DNA of 11,230 bases from Rhabdothermincola sp037478855 (GTDB lineage Bacteria; Actinomycetota; Acidimicrobiia; Acidimicrobiales; Acidimicrobilacustridaceae). Where the stretch lies: assembly GCA_037478855.1 (NCBI GenBank), contig JBBFLY010000080.1, forward strand, positions 1 to 11,230, read 5' to 3'. The notes under the pieces were generated by a model. The model was not told the DNA's origin, did not search any database, and saw nothing but the letters and a program-made list of their open reading frames with translations. Both the position numbers and the translations under genes were made by a program. Below are positions 1 to 7,062 of this stretch, one piece after another (position 1 is the first letter of the stretch; the number at the start of each line of letters is the position of its first letter).

Positions 1-717
1 ACCATCGACCCCGAGCCCTTCCGGCAGATCGCCGACGAGGTCGGAGCGCTCCTGATGTTCGACGCGGCGCACATCGCGGGTCTCATCGCCGGTGGCGTGC
101 ACCCCAACCCGGTGCCGTACGCCGACATCGTCACCTTCACCACGCACAAGACGCTCCGCGGCCCCCGTGGCGGGTGCATCCTGTCGCGCGCCGAGCTCGG
201 GCCGGCTATCGACAAGGCGCTCTTCCCCGGTCTGCAGGGCGGCCCGCTGGAGCACGTCGTGGCGGCCAAGGCGGTGGCGTTCCGGGAGGCGATGCATCGG
301 GACTTCGCCGCCTACGCGGCGCAGGTCGTGGCCAACGCGCGGGCTCTCGCCGAAGCCCTCGCCGGCGAGGGCTTCCGCCTGGTCTCGGGTGGAACCGACA
401 ACCACCTGATGCTCGTCGATCTGCGTCCCTTCGACGCGGAGCTCACCGGCAAGGAGGCGCAGGCGGTCCTCGATCAGGCGGGCATCACGCTCAACAAGAA
501 CACCATCCCTGACGATCCGCGCTCTCCGTTCGTCACCAGTGGGGTGCGTATCGGCACGCCGGCCGTCACCACCCAGGGCATGCGGGAGGACGAGATGAGC
601 CTGATCGCCAGCTTGATCGCCCGGGCTCTCCGGGGACGGGCCGACGACGCCGAGCTCGCCGCGGTTCGCGAGGACGTGGCGACGCTCTGCTCGAAGTTCG
701 CCCCCTATCCGCGCTGA
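1..717 (+). CDS. glyA: Serine hydroxymethyltransferase, 5'-truncated by window edge
   Basis: A PLP-dependent cytosolic enzyme that interconverts serine plus tetrahydrofolate with glycine plus 5,10-methylene-THF, the main one-carbon entry point. The frame is open from base 1 to the TGA at 715-717 (238 codons), so roughly the last 55-60% of a protein of about 420 residues is present and the start lies outside the window. Family landmarks are visible: DAAH (Asp codon 61-63, which contacts the PLP ring nitrogen), the Schiff-base lysine in THKTLRGPRGG (Lys codon 148-150), NKNTIP near 490-510, and SGVRIGTPAVTTQG, whose Arg (547-549) should bind the substrate carboxylate. The last motif usually reads TTRG; here it is TTQG. 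The next gene starts 15 bp downstream, so co-transcription is likely. The identification is secure; only the N-terminus is unseen. Confidence 0.96.
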   Translation, partial: TIDPEPFRQIADEVGALLMFDAAHIAGLIAGGVHPNPVPYADIVTFTTHKTLRGPRGGCILSRAELGPAIDKALFPGLQGGPLEHVVAAKAVAFREAMHRDFAAYAAQVVANARALAEALAGEGFRLVSGGTDNHLMLVDLRPFDAELTGKEAQAVLDQAGITLNKNTIPDDPRSPFVTSGVRIGTPAVTTQGMREDEMSLIASLIARALRGRADDAELAAVREDVATLCSKFAPYPR

Positions 718-732
718 GGCGAGCCGGGGTCC

Positions 733-1899
733 GTGCCTTCCCCGCAGGCCTACGTGGTGGTCCTCCTGATCACCTCGATGACCACGCTCGTCCTGACACC
801 GCTGGTGCGCCGGCTTGCCGTCGGGCTCGGTGCGGTGGTGAAGCCCGACGAGCGCCGGGTGCACGAGCGGCCCACTCCCACGCTCGGGGGCATCGCGATG
901 ATGGGAGGCTTGGTCGTGGGCATGCTCGTCGCGTGGCGGCTCGACGCGTTCGGTGCCGTGTTCACCGACAGCACCGAGCCGCTCGGCGTGCTGGTAGCGA
1001 GCGCCGTCATCCTCGCCGTCGGGGTCATCGACGACCTGCGCGATGTGTCGGCACCGGCGAAGCTCGCCGGGATCGTGGTCGCGGCCAGCGTGCTCGTGAT
1101 CTCCGGGGTGAGCCTGCTGGTGCTACGGGTGCCGTTCCAGGGGACCTTCCTGCTCTCGCCGGATTGGAGCTATCTGGTCAGCGTGCTGTGGGTCGTGGGC
1201 ATGACGAACGCGATCAACCTCATCGACGGCCTTGACGGGCTGGCGGCGGGCATCGTGGCGATCGCAGCGGGCGCCTTCTTCCTCTACGCGCTCCAGCTCA
1301 CCGACGCGGGTCTGCTGCAGACCGGCAACATGGGTCCGCTGCTCGCCGTGATCATCGTCGGCATGTGCGTCGGGTTCCTGCCGTGGAACCGGCATCCGGC
1401 TCGGATCTTCATGGGTGACGGTGGGGCGCTGCTGCTGGGGCTGCTCATGGCGGCGTCGACGATGGTGGTGGGGGGACGCACCGACCAACCGTTCAGCGGC
1501 CAGTCCTTCTTCTTCTTCGCTCCGTTGCTGATCCCCCTTCTCATCCTCGGGGTGCCCATCCTCGACACGCTCCTCGCGATCATCCGGCGGGCCACCCGCC
1601 GCACCGGGGTGGCCACCGCCGACAAGGACCACCTCCACCACCGGCTCATGCGGTTGGGTCACGGGCACTGGCGCAGCGTTCTGATCCTGTGGGGGTGGAC
1701 CGCGCTCCTGTCGGGCTTCGTGCTCTACCCGACCTACTCGGGTCGAGGCGACGGCATCGTCCCGATCGGGATCGCCGCGCTGCTCCTGGGGCTGTTCACG
1801 ATCCTGCACCCGAGCCTGCGGGGCGCCCGCAGCGGGGCCCCGCAGCCGACCGTGTCGGCCGACGAGCCGGGATTTGCGGATCGGGGGCACCCCGAATAG
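733..1899 (+). CDS. wecA: Polyprenyl-phosphate GlcNAc-1-phosphate transferase (WecA/TagO type)
   Basis: An integral membrane enzyme of the MraY/WecA superfamily, 388 aa. It moves a HexNAc-1-phosphate from a UDP-sugar to undecaprenyl or decaprenyl phosphate, the first lipid-linked step for arabinogalactan, teichoic acid or other envelope glycans. Motifs seen: the Asp-Asp pair D100-D101 in VIDDLRD, NAINLIDGLDGLAAG at 159-173, RIFMGDGG at 224-231 (Asp229) and the HLHHRL motif at 300-305, with about ten hydrophobic segments. HLHHRL and the lack of MraY-specific UDP-MurNAc-pentapeptide motifs favour WecA/TagO over MraY. GTG 733 is chosen because the next in-frame ATG (778) would remove part of the first membrane helix; its Shine-Dalgarno is weak. 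In mycobacteria a WecA homologue also directly precedes the atp genes. The exact sugar substrate cannot be read from the sequence. Confidence 0.9.
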   Translation: MPSPQAYVVVLLITSMTTLVLTPLVRRLAVGLGAVVKPDERRVHERPTPTLGGIAMMGGLVVGMLVAWRLDAFGAVFTDSTEPLGVLVASAVILAVGVIDDLRDVSAPAKLAGIVVAASVLVISGVSLLVLRVPFQGTFLLSPDWSYLVSVLWVVGMTNAINLIDGLDGLAAGIVAIAAGAFFLYALQLTDAGLLQTGNMGPLLAVIIVGMCVGFLPWNRHPARIFMGDGGALLLGLLMAASTMVVGGRTDQPFSGQSFFFFAPLLIPLLILGVPILDTLLAIIRRATRRTGVATADKDHLHHRLMRLGHGHWRSVLILWGWTALLSGFVLYPTYSGRGDGIVPIGIAALLLGLFTILHPSLRGARSGAPQPTVSADEPGFADRGHPE

Positions 1900-1939
1900 T
1901 TTGCGAACCGCTTCACAAGCTCCGGATCAGGGTTGTCTG

Positions 1940-2194
1940 GTGGACGTTTCGCAACGGCGCGAAGTCACGCAGCAGATGTACAAGAGCAGCGGAGGGTTCG
2001 AACTCGCCTTCAGCCCGGTCATCCTCGCGCTGCTCGGTCTGCTGCTCGACCGCTCGATCGGCACGACACCGATCGTGACCGTCACGTTCGCGGTGGTCGG
2101 CTTCGCCGGTGTCTGCGTGAAGCTCTTCTACGGCTACAAGACCGAGATGGAACAGCACGAAGCCAACGCGCAGTGGGCGAAGCGCCATGACTGA
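1940..2194 (+). CDS. atpZ: AtpZ/AtpI-family small membrane protein of the ATP synthase operon
   Basis: A small inner-membrane protein of 84 aa if translation starts at GTG 1940, which has CAGGG (1928-1932) 7 bp upstream. It has two hydrophobic helices (about 20-36 and 46-66) separated by DRSIGTTP, with the pattern G-x-E ... LGLLLDR ... GT-x-P typical of AtpZ/AtpI-type (UncI-like) proteins, and a charged C-terminus. Relatives have been linked to c-ring assembly and to Mg/Ca handling; which role applies here is unknown. The frame stays open upstream to a TTG at 1874 inside wecA, but that would overlap wecA by 26 bases and add a non-family N-terminus. ATG 1976 is a shorter alternative. The gene overlaps atpI by 8 nt (2187-2194), suggesting translational coupling. 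The family is clear; the symbol is assigned by position and size. Confidence 0.75.
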   Translation: MDVSQRREVTQQMYKSSGGFELAFSPVILALLGLLLDRSIGTTPIVTVTFAVVGFAGVCVKLFYGYKTEMEQHEANAQWAKRHD

Positions 2195-2636
2195 CGCCCT
2201 TACCACCCAGTTCGACGGGCCTGCCCCGGAGGGGCAGCTGGTCCGCGACATGCTGCGCCGCGCCGGGTGGGTCGCTCCCGGGATGGTCCTGGTCTTCGGG
2301 CTCATCTGGGGTGTGGCGGGTGCACTCTCCACCGCGTACGCCATCGCACTCGTCTGCGTGAACTTCGTGCTCGCCGCCGGGCTGATGGCCTGGTCGGCGC
2401 GGATCTCGGTGGCCATGTTGGGCGTCGCCGCGATGTTCGGCTTCCTGGTGAGGCTGGCCATCATCTTCGCCGCCGTGCTGGCGGTGCGGGACGCCTGGTG
2501 GGTGGCTCTGGTTCCCCTCGGGGTCTCCATCGTCGTCACCCACCTCGGTCTGCTGTTCTGGGAGATGAAGTACGTCTCCGCCTCGCTCGCCTTCCCGGGC
2601 CTCAAGCCCAAGACCCAGGAGTACTCCGCAACGTGA
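2187..2636 (+). CDS. atpI: ATP synthase protein I (AtpI), Fo assembly factor
   Basis: A 149 aa protein with four predicted membrane helices (about 30-47, 50-69, 75-99 and 105-125) and short polar ends, matching the size and topology of AtpI/UncI, which helps assemble the c-ring and is not part of the finished enzyme. These proteins diverge strongly, so the call rests on topology plus position between the atpZ-like gene and atpB rather than on a strict motif. ATG 2187 lies inside the end of the atpZ-like gene (8 nt overlap). The stop TGA 2634-2636 overlaps the GTG start of atpB in a GTGA junction. These overlaps imply strong translational coupling. Confidence 0.82.
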   Translation: MTDALTTQFDGPAPEGQLVRDMLRRAGWVAPGMVLVFGLIWGVAGALSTAYAIALVCVNFVLAAGLMAWSARISVAMLGVAAMFGFLVRLAIIFAAVLAVRDAWWVALVPLGVSIVVTHLGLLFWEMKYVSASLAFPGLKPKTQEYSAT

Positions 2637-3397
2637 TCTTCGGTCTCGAGTTCCCCGAGTTCCAGACCATCGTCGAATGGCCGAGCGCCTTCGGCGAGGG
2701 CACCTGGTACGGCTTCAACAAGATCGCGCTGATCAACGTCATCGCCGTGGTGGCGACGTCGGTGCTCTTCCTCTTGTCGCGCAAGGGGGAGCTGGTGCCC
2801 CGAGGCCCGCAGAACCTGGCCGAGTCGACGGTGGGGTTCCTGCGGGAGGGCATCATCATGCAGACGATCGGCCCCGACGGCATGCGGTACCTGCCCTACC
2901 TGGCCAGCCTGTTCTTCTTCATCCTCATCGGCAACCTCTTCGAGATCATCCCGTTCTTCCAGATGCCGGCGAACGCCCGCATGGCCAACCCCGCCCTGCT
3001 GGCGATCATCACCTGGGTCTTCTTCATCGCGGTGGGCTTCAAGCACCAGGGCCCGCTCAAGTACTTCAAGAGCGCGCTGTTCCCCCCTGGCGTCCCCGTG
3101 GCGCTCTACCTGCTGGTCACCCCGATCGAGTTCATCTCGACGTTCATCGTGCGGCCCTTCTCCCTGGCGGTCCGTCTCTTCGCGAACATGCTCGCCGGTC
3201 ACATCCTGCTCGTGACCTTCAGCGTGCTCTGCATCACCCTGTGGGTGCTCGGGCCGCTGCTCGCCGTCCTGCCGTTCTCGTACTTCATGCTCGTCGCCCT
3301 CACCGGTTTCGAGCTGATGGTGGCGTTCTTGCAGGCCTACATCTTCACGATCCTCGCCGCCGTCTACATCGGCGGTGCCATGCACCCCGACCACTGA
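2633..3397 (+). CDS. atpB: F1Fo ATP synthase subunit a
   Basis: The Fo stator channel subunit, 254 aa, forming the two proton half-channels beside the c-ring. Hydrophobic segments lie near 31-50, 88-110, 119-137, 153-174, 176-207 and 208-250. The essential arginine is R181 in RPFSLAVRLFANMLAGH, and the last helix carries the diagnostic FELMVAFLQAYIFTILAAVYI (226-246, with E227 and Q234). GNLFEIIPFF (100-109) is the usual helix-2 motif. GTG 2633 is preferred because CAGGAG (2616-2621) precedes it, it overlaps the atpI stop by 4 nt, and the protein then has the family length. The frame is open further upstream to 2267, but that part only shadows atpI. The c-subunit gene follows 37 bp downstream. 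Confidence 0.96.
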   Translation: MIFGLEFPEFQTIVEWPSAFGEGTWYGFNKIALINVIAVVATSVLFLLSRKGELVPRGPQNLAESTVGFLREGIIMQTIGPDGMRYLPYLASLFFFILIGNLFEIIPFFQMPANARMANPALLAIITWVFFIAVGFKHQGPLKYFKSALFPPGVPVALYLLVTPIEFISTFIVRPFSLAVRLFANMLAGHILLVTFSVLCITLWVLGPLLAVLPFSYFMLVALTGFELMVAFLQAYIFTILAAVYIGGAMHPDH

Positions 3398-3434
3398 GCT
3401 CCCCAACTCACCACACGAGGAGAAGCACACGACC

Positions 3435-3722
3435 ATGAGCACCCTGTCCACGCTCGGCACCATCGCCCAGGAAGTCGTCCAGCAGACCCCGGACGAGATC
3501 AAGGCCTCCGCCGCCGCGCAGAGCGCCGGCTACGCGTACGGCCTCGCCGCCATCGGCCCGGGCATCGGCATCGGCTACCTGGTCGGGCAGTCGGTCCAGG
3601 CCATGGCGCGCCAGCCGGAAGCGGCTGGCATGGTCCGCACCACGATGTTCCTCGGCATCGCCTTCACCGAGGCGCTCGCCCTCATCGGCTTCGTGGTGTT
3701 CATCCTCCTCAAGTTCGTCTGA
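3435..3722 (+). CDS. atpE: F1Fo ATP synthase subunit c (proteolipid)
   Basis: The rotor-ring subunit, 95 aa, a two-helix hairpin. Helix 1 carries the glycine motif AIGPGIGIGYLVG (39-51: G41, G43, G45, G47), the polar loop is ARQPE (58-62), and helix 2 carries the ion-binding carboxylate E79 in FTEALALIGFV. Glu79 is followed by Ala, not by the Ser/Thr expected of sodium-binding rings, so proton coupling is inferred. ATG 3435 has GAGGAGA (3417-3423) upstream; no later start exists before helix 1, so the roughly 28-residue N-terminal segment before the membrane (MSTLSTLGTIAQEVVQQTPD onward) is probably real. Mycobacterial c starts almost directly with helix 1. The 37-nt leader between atpB and atpE is rich in C and A and looks unstructured, which would suit the high output this multi-copy subunit needs. 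Confidence 0.96.
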   Translation: MSTLSTLGTIAQEVVQQTPDEIKASAAAQSAGYAYGLAAIGPGIGIGYLVGQSVQAMARQPEAAGMVRTTMFLGIAFTEALALIGFVVFILLKFV

Positions 3723-3744
3723 TCGCTGACCAAAGGAGCGTCAC

Positions 3745-4305
3745 GTGGTCCTCGCCACGGCTCTCCGTATCGCCTCCGAGGTCTCGGAGGCGGCGCCGGA
3801 GAAAGATCTCGCCAACCCGATCCTTCCCGTCTCCCACGAGCTGTTCTGGGGTGCGGTCACCTTCGCGGTGCTGTGGCTCCTCATGAAGTTCGTGCTCCTG
3901 CCGCCGGTCGTGAAGGCCATGGAGCAGCGTGACGAGAAGGTGCGCTCCGACCTGGCAGCCGCCGAGGAGGCCAGAGCAGCGGCTGCGGTCAGGCTGGCCG
4001 AGTACGAGGCGAGCCTGGCCAGTGCCAAAGCGGAGGCCGTGCGCATCATCGAAGATGCGCGGGCTCAAGCCGAGGCCCAGCGTCGAGCCGTGATGGCAGA
4101 GGCTGAAGCTGACGCGGCCGCCATGCGGGCCCAGGCTGCGCAGGAGGTGGCCGCGGCCAAGGAGGCCGCCCGGGCCCAGCTGCGCGAGAGCCTGGTCGAC
4201 ATCGTGGTCGCGGCAGCCGGAGCGGTGATGGACAAGCCGCTGGATCGCGATGCTCAGCTGCAGATCATCGAGGACTACGTGAACCGCGCCGGTTCGCAGA
4301 ACTGA
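3745..4305 (+). CDS. atpF: F1Fo ATP synthase subunit b (first copy)
   Basis: A peripheral-stalk subunit, 186 aa, that anchors the F1 head to Fo. A short N-terminal segment leads to NPILPVSHELFWG (24-36), then a membrane helix at about 33-54 and a long charged, alanine-rich coiled coil from about 56 to 165. The end LRESLVDIVVAAAGAVMDKP (146-165) is the delta-binding region. GTG 3745 has an excellent Shine-Dalgarno, AAAGGAG at 3732-3738, 6 bp upstream. The gene starts 22 bp after atpE and is followed 20 bp later by a second b-type gene of nearly the same length with similar N- and C-terminal motifs, so the two look like tandem paralogues that would form a heterodimeric stalk. Confidence 0.94.
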   Translation: MVLATALRIASEVSEAAPEKDLANPILPVSHELFWGAVTFAVLWLLMKFVLLPPVVKAMEQRDEKVRSDLAAAEEARAAAAVRLAEYEASLASAKAEAVRIIEDARAQAEAQRRAVMAEAEADAAAMRAQAAQEVAAAKEAARAQLRESLVDIVVAAAGAVMDKPLDRDAQLQIIEDYVNRAGSQN

Positions 4306-4325
4306 GCAGGAAGGCAGGACACGAC

Positions 4326-4883
4326 ATGGTCAACCTCCTGGTACTCGCAGCAGAAGGCGGCGGGCACGCAGGGAACAGCTTCATCCTCCCCCACGACTTC
4401 AACGAGGTCATCTGGGGCTCGTCGGCGTTCCTCGTCGTCGCCGCTCTGCTCGTGTGGAAGGGCGGCCCGGCCATCAGGAACCTGTGGAACGGCCGCATCG
4501 AGCGGCTGAGCAACGAGCTCTCGGATGCGGCCACCGCCCGCATGGAGGCCGAAAGCGCGCTGGCGGAGGTCGAGGCCCGCATCGCGAACGCTGATCAGGA
4601 GCGGGCGCGCATCCGTGCGGAGGCCCAGCAGACCGCCGCGGCGCTCAAGGAGCAGATCGCTGCCCGGGCACAGGCCGATGCCGCCGAGGTGCGTGCACGG
4701 GCCGCCGCCGACGCTGAGGCATCGAAGTCCCAGGTCATGGCTGACCTGAGGGCTGAGCTCGCCGATCTGGTCGTGGGCGCGGCGCAGGAGGTGGTGGCCC
4801 GGAACCTCGACAGCCGGACCCAGGCCCAGCTGATCGAGAGCTACATCACGAACCTGCGCTCGGCGGGGGTGAGTGTCCGATGA
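4326..4883 (+). CDS. F1Fo ATP synthase subunit b-type protein (second copy, b')
   Basis: A second peripheral-stalk subunit of 185 aa. It has SFILPHDFNEVIWG (18-31), a single membrane helix at about 26-45, then a coiled coil to about 155. Its end, LRAELADLVVGAAQEVVARN (141-160) followed by LDxxxQxxxIxxY, aligns with the end of the first b subunit (LRxxLxDxVVxAAxxV...LDxxxQxxIxxY). ATG 4326 is preceded by AGGA (4316-4319) with 6 bp spacing. The stop overlaps the ATG of the delta gene in ATGA (4880-4883). In mycobacteria the corresponding second b-like segment is fused to delta; here they are separate but directly abutting. No standard symbol is certain (atpF2, atpX or atpG are used for b' in other groups). 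Confidence 0.9.
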   Translation: MVNLLVLAAEGGGHAGNSFILPHDFNEVIWGSSAFLVVAALLVWKGGPAIRNLWNGRIERLSNELSDAATARMEAESALAEVEARIANADQERARIRAEAQQTAAALKEQIAARAQADAAEVRARAAADAEASKSQVMADLRAELADLVVGAAQEVVARNLDSRTQAQLIESYITNLRSAGVSVR

Positions 4884-5404
4884 GCGATCGCACCCGGCTC
4901 TACGCGGAGGCCTTCCTCGACGTCCTCGCAGCCGAAGGCAACGTCAACGAGGTGCAGGACGAGCTGTTCCGCTTCGCCCGTGTGGTCGAGGGCAACGATG
5001 ACCTCCGCCAGGTGCTGAGCGATCCGCACCTGCCGGTCGAGAAGCGCCAGCAGATCGTCGAGGATCTCCTCGGTGGCAAGGCCAGCCCGACGACCATCGC
5101 GCTGGTGTCGCTCGTCGTCGGCACCGGCCGCATCCGTGAGCTCTCCGAGATCGTCGACGAGCTCCTCGCACGTACCGCGGCCGCCGGCAACAAGCTCGTG
5201 GCGGAGGTTCGCTCCGCGATCGAGCTCACCGACGACCAGCGGAAGCGCTTGGCCGAATCCATCAAGGAAGCCACCGGGCGGGACGTCGACATCGTCGTCA
5301 TCGTCGACCCGAACGTCATGGGCGGCATCGTGACCCAGATCGGCGACACCGTCATCGACGGCTCTGTCCGGTCCCGCCTCAGCAAGCTGCGCGAGTCGTT
5401 CTGA
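4880..5404 (+). CDS. atpH: F1Fo ATP synthase subunit delta (OSCP)
   Basis: The cytoplasmic connector that sits on top of the alpha-beta hexamer and binds the b stalk; 174 aa, the normal bacterial length. The N-terminal helical bundle begins RLYAEAFLDVLAAEG (6-20), and the C-terminal part holds the family signature GGIVTQIGDTVIDGS (148-162) followed by VRSRLSKL. ATG 4880 overlaps the stop of the second b gene by 4 nt, with no separate strong Shine-Dalgarno needed if ribosomes re-initiate. The downstream atpA Shine-Dalgarno overlaps the stop of this gene (5402-5408). This is not the b-delta fusion known from mycobacteria. Confidence 0.95.
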   Translation: MSDRTRLYAEAFLDVLAAEGNVNEVQDELFRFARVVEGNDDLRQVLSDPHLPVEKRQQIVEDLLGGKASPTTIALVSLVVGTGRIRELSEIVDELLARTAAAGNKLVAEVRSAIELTDDQRKRLAESIKEATGRDVDIVVIVDPNVMGGIVTQIGDTVIDGSVRSRLSKLRESF

Positions 5405-5415
5405 GGAGAACGCCA

Positions 5416-7059
5416 ATGGCTGAACTCACCATCAACACCGCCGACATCACGGCTGCCCTGCAGAAGAACCTGGCGAACTTCCATCCGGAGCTCGAGGCCA
5501 AGCAGGTCGGTCGGGTGCTCGAGGTCGGCGACGGCATCGCCCGCGTCTCCGGCCTGCCCGACGCGGCGGTCAACGAGCTGCTGGAGTTCGAGGGCGGCAC
5601 CATGGGCCTGGCGCTCAACCTCGACGAGGACTCGATCGGTGCGGTGGTGCTCGGCGACGCCGAGCAGGCCGCTCACATCGAGGAAGGCTCCGCGGTGCGG
5701 GCGACGGGCAACATCCTGCAGGTGCCCGTTGGCGACGCCATGCTCGGCCGGGTGGTCAACGCGCTCGGTGAGCCGATCGACGGCCGAGGCCCGATCACCG
5801 GAGCCACGATGCGACGCATGGAGATCCAGGCTCCTGGGATCACCGGCCGCAAGCCGGTGCATGAGCCGCTCCAGACCGGCATCAAGGCGATCGACGCCAT
5901 GACCCCCATCGGTCGCGGTCAGCGCGAACTCATCATCGGCGACCGCAAGACCGGCAAGACGACGGTCTGCATCGACACGATCCTGAACCAGAAGGGTCAG
6001 GGCGTGAAGTGCATCTACGTCGCCATCGGCCAGAAGAGCTCGACGGTCGCCCAGACGGTCAACACGCTTCGTGAGTACGGGGCGCTCGACTACACGGTCG
6101 TGGTGGTCGCCCCGGCTTCGGACCCGGCACCGTTCAAGTACCTCGCCCCCTATGCCGGCTGCGCCATGGGCCAGCACTGGATGGACAATGGTGAGCACGC
6201 CCTCATCGTCTATGACGACCTCTCCAAGCAAGCCGAGGCGTACCGCCAGCTCTCGCTGCTGCTGCGTCGACCGCCGGGTCGCGAGGCCTACCCCGGTGAC
6301 GTCTTCTACCTCCACAGCCGCCTGCTCGAGCGGGCGGCCAAGCTCTCCGACGAGCTGGGGGCGGGCTCGCTGACAGCCCTGCCGGTCATCGAGACCAAGG
6401 CGGGCGACGTCTCCGCCTACATCCCCACGAACGTGATCTCGATCACCGACGGGCAGGTCTACCTGCAGGAGGATCTCTTCAAGGCTGGTGTGCGTCCAGC
6501 CGTCGACGTGGGCATCTCGGTCTCCCGGGTCGGTGGCGCCGCACAGATCAAGGCCATGAAGAAGGTGTCGGGCACGCTCAAGCTGGATCTCGCCCAGTTC
6601 CGTGAGCTCGAGGCGTTCGCCACCTTCGGGTCCGAACTCGACAAGGTGTCCGCCGCCCAGCTCGAGCGCGGCTACCGACTGACCGAGCTGCTCAAGCAGG
6701 GCCTGAACTCGCCGATGCCGGTCGAGGAGCAGGTGGTGGTCATCTTCGCAGGCACCAACGGCTACCTCGACGACATCCCAGTGGCCGATGTGAAGCGCTT
6801 CGAGAACGACCTGCTCGACTTCATGCGGGGCAGGCGCCCGGAGATCCTCCAGACCATCCGCGAGACCGGCGATCTACCTGAGGGCGATGTACTCGCCGCG
6901 GCTGTTGCGGCCTTCAAGGACGAGTTCGTGCCGTCCGAGACCATCGGGGGCCAGCCCGCCGAGGCTGCCGCCGGCGATGCGGAGGTGCATCGCGCTGGGG
7001 GCCGTGCCGAGGCGACCCTCCCCGAGGACGAGATCCACCGCGACGAGGGAGAGGGCTAG
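5416..7059 (+). CDS. atpA: F1Fo ATP synthase subunit alpha
   Basis: The non-catalytic nucleotide-binding subunit of the F1 hexamer, 547 aa. Order: N-terminal beta-barrel (about 25-95), nucleotide-binding domain with Walker A GDRKTGKT (175-182), helical C-terminal domain. The alpha/beta signature PAVDVGISVS (361-370) is followed by R371, the arginine in VSRVGG that reaches into the catalytic site. The Walker A reads GDRK rather than the commoner GDRQ, as in mycobacteria. AGGAG (5404-5408) lies 7 bp before ATG 5416. After the usual end of the fold (about residue 508) there is a tail of about 38 residues rich in Glu, Asp, Ala and Gly. Mycobacterial alpha also has a C-terminal extension, which there restrains ATP hydrolysis, but that one is lysine-rich. 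The atpG ribosome-binding site is embedded in the last codons. Confidence 0.98.
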   Translation: MAELTINTADITAALQKNLANFHPELEAKQVGRVLEVGDGIARVSGLPDAAVNELLEFEGGTMGLALNLDEDSIGAVVLGDAEQAAHIEEGSAVRATGNILQVPVGDAMLGRVVNALGEPIDGRGPITGATMRRMEIQAPGITGRKPVHEPLQTGIKAIDAMTPIGRGQRELIIGDRKTGKTTVCIDTILNQKGQGVKCIYVAIGQKSSTVAQTVNTLREYGALDYTVVVVAPASDPAPFKYLAPYAGCAMGQHWMDNGEHALIVYDDLSKQAEAYRQLSLLLRRPPGREAYPGDVFYLHSRLLERAAKLSDELGAGSLTALPVIETKAGDVSAYIPTNVISITDGQVYLQEDLFKAGVRPAVDVGISVSRVGGAAQIKAMKKVSGTLKLDLAQFRELEAFATFGSELDKVSAAQLERGYRLTELLKQGLNSPMPVEEQVVVIFAGTNGYLDDIPVADVKRFENDLLDFMRGRRPEILQTIRETGDLPEGDVLAAAVAAFKDEFVPSETIGGQPAEAAAGDAEVHRAGGRAEATLPEDEIHRDEGEG

Positions 7060-7062
7060 CCC

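Noticed and set aside
733..1899. MraY (peptidoglycan translocase I) instead of WecA type
   Set aside because: HLHHRL motif, length and the location before the atp genes fit WecA/TagO better, and the typical murein cluster neighbours are absent.
2267..2632. An upstream start for atpB at 2267
   Set aside because: The extra 122 residues are Arg/Gly-rich shadow sequence of atpI; GTG 2633 gives the family length and N-terminus.
3375..3434. A GTG start at 3375 for atpE
   Set aside because: It overlaps the end of atpB, and ATG 3435 has its own Shine-Dalgarno at 3417-3423.
1913..3502. A 529-residue open frame on the - strand across atpZ to atpE
   Set aside because: It is antisense to well-identified membrane protein genes and its translation is a low-complexity Glu/His/Arg/Gly mixture typical of high-GC shadow frames.
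3660..3700. Sodium-coupled rather than proton-coupled ATP synthase
   Set aside because: Subunit c has Ala after the key Glu79 (TEALAL) rather than the Ser/Thr found in sodium rings.
4900..6315. A 471-residue - strand open frame opposite atpH and atpA
   Set aside because: Fully antisense to conserved ATP synthase genes, with no recognisable domain.
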